Position numbers and translations under genes: made by a program. The notes under the pieces are model-generated. The model ran no database searches. It had not been told where the DNA came from and worked only from the letters and a program-made list of their open reading frames with translations. A stretch of DNA of 64,000 bases, from positions 558,001 to 622,000 of the forward strand of contig CAWDVH010000004.1 of NCBI GenBank assembly GCA_963805705.1. Direction: 5' to 3'. Shown piece after piece: positions 60,130-64,000 of this stretch (its first letter is position 1; every line of letters begins with the position of its first letter). The stretch comes from CAWDVH01 sp963805705. Its GTDB lineage: Bacteria > Actinomycetota > Actinomycetes > Streptosporangiales > Streptosporangiaceae.

Positions 60130-60310
60130 AGCCGTTTGACCGAGCCGTGGTTCGCCGGCCGGGGACCCGTCATAAATGAACGCATGCCGGGCTCCGACCG
60201 CCCGGACAGTGAAGCCGGCGATACCGAACTGTTCACCCGAGGTCACCGGCATCCAGTTCACGCCGGGCAGATCCGCGTCGGCCGGGCCGTAGATCTGGAT
60301 CCCCCGAGTC
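60130..60310 (-). pseudogene. Decayed fragment of an MBL-fold metallo-hydrolase gene
   Basis: On the minus strand this stretch reads GIQIYGPADADLPGVNW, MPVTSGEQFGIAGFTVRAVG and ARHAFIYDGSP, which is the middle part of an MBL-fold hydrolase: a strand and helix before the metal-site GxxHA motif. Neither the HxHxDH region nor the end is present, and downstream the frame degenerates into leuS. A truncated remnant is the simplest explanation. Family recognition is from memory and only moderately sure. Confidence 0.4.
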
Positions 60311-60348
60311 CGGTGAACCGGCGGATGTCCAGGTGGTCAGCGCGAGGC

Positions 60349-61185
60349 TCAGACGCGCCGTAGCACGGCCACGACGCGGCCGAGGATCTCCGCCTCGTCG
60401 CCGGGGATCGGCGTGTAGGCCGGGTTGTGCGGCATCAGCCAGACGTGGCCGTTAGAGCGCTTGAAGGTCTTGACCGTGGCCTCGCCGTCAATCATCGCCG
60501 CGACGATGTCGCTGTTCTCCGCCACCGGCTGCTGGCGGACAACCACCCAGTCCCCGTCCGCGATCGCGGCGTTGATCATTGAGTCACCGACCACCTTCAG
60601 CAGGAACAGGGTGCCCTCGCCGACGATCTGCCTGGGCAGCGGGAAGATGTCCTCAATCGACTGCTCGGCGAGGATGGGGCCGCCTGCCGCGATCCGGCCG
60701 ACCAGCGGCACGTACGCCGCCTCCTGCGAGGTGATGTCCATCGGGGAGTCATCGTCGATGCCCGGCTCCGGCCGCACGGCCGGATGGCCAGGCAGCCGCA
60801 CCTCGACGGTGCGCGGCCTGCCCGCATCACGGCGCAGGTAGCCCTTGTTCTGCAACGTCGACAGCTGGTAGGAGACGCTGGAAGTACTGGTCAGCCCGAC
60901 CGCCTCGCCGATCTCCCGCATCGAGGGCGGATAGCCGCGGCGCTGCACGGACTCCCTGATGACCTGGAGCACCTTGCGCTGCCGCCAGGTCAGCACGTGA
61001 TCAGGGTCAGGCTTGTCGGGAATCTCCGTCACGGCGATGGGAACGCTGCCCTTCGGCTTTCTCCCTGGCCGCCCCTTGGGCCGGTGGCGGGCACTCGCAT
61101 CGGTCTCGCTCGCGATGCCAGGTGCCGCGCTCTCCGCAGTGGAGGCGCCCCGTGCCCCTCCGGTCTCGGTCGCGTCGCTCATCAT
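60349..61185 (-). CDS. lexA: LexA repressor
   Basis: 278 residues. An N-terminal Gly/Arg/Lys-rich extension of about 60 residues precedes the winged helix (LTWRQRKVLQVIRESVQRRG, YPPSMREIGEAVGLTSTSSV). The self-cleavage site is A167-G168 (VGRIAAGGPIL), the serine S202 (VVGDSMINAAI) and lysine K239 (EATVKTFKR). It represses the SOS regulon until RecA triggers cleavage. GGAGG precedes ATG 61185; ATG 61182 is equally possible. An SOS box lies about 60 bases upstream, so it is autoregulated. Divergent from the LysM gene. Confidence 0.96.
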   Translation of the reverse strand: MMSDATETGGARGASTAESAAPGIASETDASARHRPKGRPGRKPKGSVPIAVTEIPDKPDPDHVLTWRQRKVLQVIRESVQRRGYPPSMREIGEAVGLTSTSSVSYQLSTLQNKGYLRRDAGRPRTVEVRLPGHPAVRPEPGIDDDSPMDITSQEAAYVPLVGRIAAGGPILAEQSIEDIFPLPRQIVGEGTLFLLKVVGDSMINAAIADGDWVVVRQQPVAENSDIVAAMIDGEATVKTFKRSNGHVWLMPHNPAYTPIPGDEAEILGRVVAVLRRV

Positions 61186-61243
61186 CGGGCCTCCGGCTCG
61201 GGGTCGTGGTCAAGGCCGACGCTAGCGGTTTCGGCCGCAGATC

Positions 61244-61259
61244 TCAAACATCTGTTCGA
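61244..61259. promoter_or_regulatory. lexA box: SOS box upstream of lexA
   Basis: TCAAACATCTGTTCGA differs at one position from the actinobacterial LexA site TCGAAC-N4-GTTCGA. It lies 59 bases from the lexA start on the lexA promoter side. Confidence 0.75.
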
Positions 61260-61307
61260 CCGTTTCTCAAAGTGTCGGATCCCTGCGATATGACTGTACC
61301 GGATCTT

Positions 61308-61346
61308 CGTTCGATCGAACGAGAATGCGATAGAACAGATGTACGA
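61308..61346. promoter_or_regulatory. Second LexA-type site and palindrome before the LysM gene
   Basis: TAGAACAGATGTACGA (61331-61346) departs from the SOS consensus at two positions. Just before it, CGTTCGATCGAACG (61308-61321) is a perfect palindrome made of the same half-site sequences without a spacer. Both lie within 70 bases of the LysM start, so LexA may also control that gene. Confidence 0.5.
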
Positions 61347-61376
61347 TCGAACAGTAATTCGGATGAGGAGGCCAGG

Positions 61377-62064
61377 ATGAGCGTGATGAGCACCCGGCAG
61401 GCCAGTGCCGAGGCGGCCGTCGGCGGCGAGTTCATGGTGCCGGAGCCCTGGGATGCCGGGCGCTGGGATGCGGACCCGCGGGATGCGGGGCGGCCGGCAG
61501 GCGGGGCGGGCGGCCTGGCCGCCGGTGGCTGTGGCGGCCGGGGAAGCGGCCGGGGAAGCGGGCGGGGAAGCGGTGCGAGTCGCCAGGGGGAGCGTGGCCT
61601 GCGCGTCGCCGAGGTTCATTTCACGGAGTTCTACCGCAGGGAGCTGCGGATCAGGGAGGTCCGGGCCGCCCGGCGGCCGGGGATCGCAGCCGCGCGCGCT
61701 GAGCGGGCCGGGCCGGCCAGATCGCGGCCCGCTGGATCGCGCCCGGCCCCGGTACGGCTGACCAGGCGGGGGCGCGCGGTAGTGGCGGTGCTGACCGTCA
61801 TCGCGGCGGCGGCTGTGGTGATGCTGCTGTGGCTGGCCGTGGCCGGCGGAGCGCAGGCGGCCAGCCATGGCGAGCCGGGCCGGGGCGGGCTATCGCGGCA
61901 TGACCAGCATTGTCGTCAAGCCAGGCCAGACGCTGTGGTCCATCGCCGTGTCCGCGGAGCCATCAGCCAACCCCTGGGTCGTGATCAGGCAGATCATCGA
62001 TGCCAATGCCCTCAGCGGTGCCTCGGTCCGCTCCGGGCAGCTGCTGTGGGTGCCGCGGGGCTGA
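61377..62064 (+). CDS. LysM peptidoglycan-binding membrane protein, apparent frameshift
   Basis: The start at ATG 61377 follows GAGGAGG by 6 bases and codes for a Gly/Arg-rich cytoplasmic part, a helix (AVVAVLTVIAAAAVVMLLWLAV) written here as its core VVAVLTVIAAAAVVMLLWL, and then AGGAQAASHG. The LysM domain (SIVVKPGQTLWSIA, WVVIRQIIDANAL, GQLLWVPRG) is in the next frame. One extra G in GGGGCGGGC near 61882-61890 would join them. A LysM gene between lexA and nrdR is usual in actinobacteria (SulA-like division inhibitors are known there). Sequencing error or mutation cannot be told apart. Confidence 0.75.
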
Positions 62065-62206
62065 GCGAAGCGCCGGCGACCGCGACACGCCGGCGAGGCT
62101 GAGCGAGGTTGACTAAGTCCGGCGGCTCGCCGCCCGGCAGGCAGATCTCCTACCAGCCATTTCAAGTGCCTGCCGCTGAGACGGTTGCGCGATCAGGCAA
62201 CCTAGA

Positions 62207-62253
62207 CCACAATATCTAGTAGTTACACAGCTGTAGTTTTGTATAGGTTGTGA
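62207..62253. promoter_or_regulatory. Two NrdR boxes upstream of nrdR-nrdJ
   Basis: CCACAATATCTAGTAG (62207-62222) matches the NrdR site ACACWATATATWGTGT at 12 of 16 positions, and TTTGTATAGGTTGTGA (62238-62253) at 10 of 16. Their starts are 31 bases apart, the three-turn spacing typical of NrdR box pairs. They lie just upstream of nrdR, giving autoregulation of nrdR-nrdJ. A -10-like TAGGTT lies inside the second box. Confidence 0.6.
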
Positions 62254-62296
62254 TTTGCGGAAGCCGGTCCGAGGTACGCAGAGGGAGGTGGGTCGC

Positions 62297-62878
62297 ATGT
62301 ACTGCCCCTACTGCAGGCACCCGGACAGCAGGGTGATCGACAGCCGGACCGCTGAAGACGGCGCCGCGATCCGCCGGCGCAGGTCGTGCCCGGACTGCGG
62401 CCGTCGCTTCACCACGCAGGAGACCGTGATCCTCATGGTCGGCAAGCGCAGCGGAGTCACGGAGCCCTTCAACCGTGACAAGATCGTCCGAGGCGTCCGC
62501 CGGGCCTGCCAGGGCAGGCCGGTCAGCGAGGACCAGCTCGCGATCCTGGCTCAGCGGGTCGAGGACGCGATCAGGTCCCGCGGCAACGGCGAGGTCCCCT
62601 CGCATGAGGTGGGCTTGGCCATCCTGGGGCCGCTACGCGACCTTGACGAGGTCGCCTACTTGCGATTCGCCTCGGTCTACCGGGGGTTCGAGTCGCTGAC
62701 GGACTTCGAAGACGAGATCGCGGCACTACGCTGCGGGCACGCGGACGCATGGTGCCCCGCCGACGAGGGCACGCAGCGCCGGTTGCAGGAGGATGTGGTG
62801 CGCGCGGCCGGGCCGGGGCCCGGCTCAGCCGCACCGGACGCGGTCGGCCGGGAGCTGGCCGCCGTCGAGCAGGAGTAG
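62297..62878 (+). CDS. nrdR: Transcriptional repressor NrdR
   Basis: 193 residues. The zinc ribbon has C3-PY-C6 and C31-PD-C34 (YCPYC, SCPDCGRRFTTQE), followed by the ATP-cone (GKRSGVTEPFNRDKIVRGVRRAC, PSHEVGLAILGPLRDLDEVAYLRFASVY). NrdR senses dATP/ATP and represses ribonucleotide reductase genes. GGGAGGTGGG precedes ATG 62297. It is followed by nrdJ after about 100 bases, the usual actinobacterial pair. The C-terminal 40 residues are an extension beyond the core. Confidence 0.96.
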   Translation: MYCPYCRHPDSRVIDSRTAEDGAAIRRRRSCPDCGRRFTTQETVILMVGKRSGVTEPFNRDKIVRGVRRACQGRPVSEDQLAILAQRVEDAIRSRGNGEVPSHEVGLAILGPLRDLDEVAYLRFASVYRGFESLTDFEDEIAALRCGHADAWCPADEGTQRRLQEDVVRAAGPGPGSAAPDAVGRELAAVEQE

Positions 62879-62982
62879 TGCGCAGGAGACGGCTAAGCCG
62901 GGGCGGCGGCCGCGGAATTCATCAGGAGACAGGGCCTGGCGGGCCCGCTATGGGATCCGGGCGGATCCCCGAAGGGGGAGCA

Positions 62983-64000
62983 ATGACCGAGACGGCGAGC
63001 GGGCCGGGCGGAGCAGCCTCGCGGGATGGCAAGAGCGCGGGCAGCAAGCTGACGATGCATCGCATCTACACCCGCGAAGGCGTCCATCCCTACGATGAGG
63101 TCACCTGGGAGCGCCGCGACGTCATCATGACCAACTGGCGGGACGGCTCGGTCAATTTCGAGCAGAAGGGCGTGGAGTTCCCCGACTTCTGGTCGGTCAA
63201 CGCCGCCAACATCGTGACGACCAAGTACTTCCGCGGGGCGGCGGGCACGCCGCAGCGGGAGCGGAGCCTCAAGCAGCTGGTCGACCGAGTCGTAGGGACC
63301 TACGGGGCGGCCGGGCGCGAGCACGGCTATTTCCGTACGGAGCAGGACGCCGAGATCTTCGAGCACGAGCTCACTTACGCGCTGATACACCAGATCTTCA
63401 GCTTCAACTCCCCGGTCTGGTTCAACGTCGGGACCTCGTCCCCGCAGCAGGTCTCCGCCTGCCAGCCCTACGACTCGCCGGTCAGCACCCCGGCGGGGAT
63501 GGTTCCGATCGGCAGGCTCGTCGCGGACGATGCGGTCGGCGCCAAGGTCCACGACGCGCACGGGACCACGCGGATCGTGGCGACCAAGGCCAACGGCGTG
63601 AAGGAAGTGCTGCGCCTGCACACCACCGCCGGCGTGAGCCTGGACGTAACCCCGGATCACCTGGTCTGGCGGGCCGCGGACCTGGAGATTGGTGAATTCA
63701 CCGTGGCCGGCTTCCTGCGCCCCGGGGATCGCCTGCTGCACGTGGATCCGGACGTCGGCGGGTCGGATCGCCGCCTGGTCGAGGTCAGCCGGGTGGAGCG
63801 GCTCGGTGACATGGAGGTCTACGACATCCAGACCGAGAGCGGCGAGTACCTGTCCGGCCACCTGCGGGTGCACAACTGCTTCATCCTGGCCGTGGACGAC
63901 ACCATGGACTCGATCCTCGAGTGGTACCGCGAGGAGGGGCTGATCTTCAAGGGCGGCTCAGGCGCAGGGGTCAACCTGTCCCGGATCCGCTCCAGCAAGG
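62983..64000 (+). CDS. nrdJ: Vitamin B12-dependent (class II) ribonucleotide reductase NrdJ with intein (partial)
   Basis: 339 codons are visible; the gene runs past the right edge. MHRIYTREGVHPYDEVTWERRDV, DFWSVNAANIVTTKYFRG and SFNSPVWFNVGTSSPQQVSA are NrdJ extein. At residue 160 (Cys) an intein of 139 residues begins; extein resumes at residue 299 with CFILAVDDTMDSILEWYR and GGSGAGVNLSRIRSSK. The enzyme reduces ribonucleoside diphosphates using adenosylcobalamin and gives oxygen-independent dNTP supply. AAGGGGGAG precedes ATG 62983. Regulated by NrdR. Confidence 0.95.
   Translation, partial: MTETASGPGGAASRDGKSAGSKLTMHRIYTREGVHPYDEVTWERRDVIMTNWRDGSVNFEQKGVEFPDFWSVNAANIVTTKYFRGAAGTPQRERSLKQLVDRVVGTYGAAGREHGYFRTEQDAEIFEHELTYALIHQIFSFNSPVWFNVGTSSPQQVSACQPYDSPVSTPAGMVPIGRLVADDAVGAKVHDAHGTTRIVATKANGVKEVLRLHTTAGVSLDVTPDHLVWRAADLEIGEFTVAGFLRPGDRLLHVDPDVGGSDRRLVEVSRVERLGDMEVYDIQTESGEYLSGHLRVHNCFILAVDDTMDSILEWYREEGLIFKGGSGAGVNLSRIRSSK
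63460..63876 (+). other. Mini-intein in NrdJ (139 residues, no homing endonuclease)
   Basis: The insert begins with Cys1 (CQPYDSPVSTPAGMV, block A) and includes block B (VSLDVTPDHLVW, with TPDH), block F (MEVYDIQTESGEYLSG) and block G (LRVHN) before Cys+1 at 63877. These are the Hint self-splicing motifs; the short space between blocks B and F excludes a LAGLIDADG endonuclease. Extein on both sides joins as QVSA-CFIL, the normal NrdJ sequence. Splicing must restore a cysteine that in class I/II reductases belongs to the active site. Confidence 0.92.

Noticed and set aside
62065..62296. Cobalamin riboswitch before nrdR-nrdJ
   Set aside because: The region is explained by NrdR boxes; no B12 box was recognised, and class II reductase genes are usually not under this riboswitch.
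1..64000. Insertion sequences, prophage or integrative elements
   Set aside because: No transposase, integrase, phage structural gene or flanking direct repeats were recognised in the window.

Overview
The window is chromosomal DNA of a high-GC actinobacterium (GTG starts, many GTGA/ATGA start-stop overlaps, strong GC bias at third codon positions). Taxon-restricted markers support this: NucS in place of MutS/MutL, the CysM-CysO-Mec cysteine route, a DivIVA-type coiled-coil protein next to methylmalonyl-CoA epimerase, and a lexA-LysM-nrdR-nrdJ block. The gene order resembles Streptomyces and especially Streptosporangiales-like genomes; this placement is inference. No insertion sequence, phage, integrase or CRISPR array was seen, so most of the window reads as core chromosome.

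Left part (1-13.1 kb): a partial sigma factor with a zinc motif, a carboxymuconolactone decarboxylase-like protein and an SDR, a two-helix channel-like membrane protein, nucS, a DD-carboxypeptidase, a pair of M16 peptidase genes (the second with an apparent frameshift), small DUF proteins, a 3-hydroxyacyl-CoA dehydrogenase, a hydrolase and a second SDR, closed by a perfect hairpin. From 13.1 to 24 kb lies an acyl-CoA block: FilP/Scy-like protein, methylmalonyl-CoA epimerase, thiolase, MeaB-type GTPase, an ECF sigma factor with a membrane-anchored BNR-repeat partner, an IcmA-like isobutyryl-CoA mutase large subunit, and a thioredoxin-TPR protein.

24-36 kb: MarR, YqgE, DUF3039, the NAD salvage genes pncA and pncB, then clpS-DUF2017-mec-cysO-cysM (a protein-bound sulfur route to cysteine), a thioesterase, an MFS transporter, an MBL hydrolase, a sugar epimerase, rph and rdgB. 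36-47.8 kb: bcp, an odd short-variable-arm tRNA with anticodon UAG, a TetR/MFS pair with a large extracytoplasmic insert in the transporter, then an aldo/keto reductase, Nudix, methyltransferase, GMC oxidoreductase, acyl-CoA carboxylase beta chain and HAD genes.

47.9-57 kb: an aldolase/deaminase-gcvH-gcvT operon, pterin dehydratase, a TetR regulator divergent from a TetX-like flavin monooxygenase with two perfect operators between them, a P450, an ABM-like protein, a quinone-oxidoreductase-type enzyme, a 26-bp tandem repeat array and an aminoglycoside phosphotransferase-like kinase. 57.3-64 kb: leuS behind a candidate leucine attenuator, a decayed MBL fragment, lexA with an SOS box, a LysM gene with an apparent frameshift, nrdR with two NrdR boxes, and the start of nrdJ (B12-dependent ribonucleotide reductase) carrying a 139-residue mini-intein at a cysteine of the extein.

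The points most worth checking are the NrdJ mini-intein, the UAG class I tRNA, the leuS leader, the TetX-like/TetR module, the 26-bp repeat array, and the two frameshifts that share the same G-rich ten-base context.
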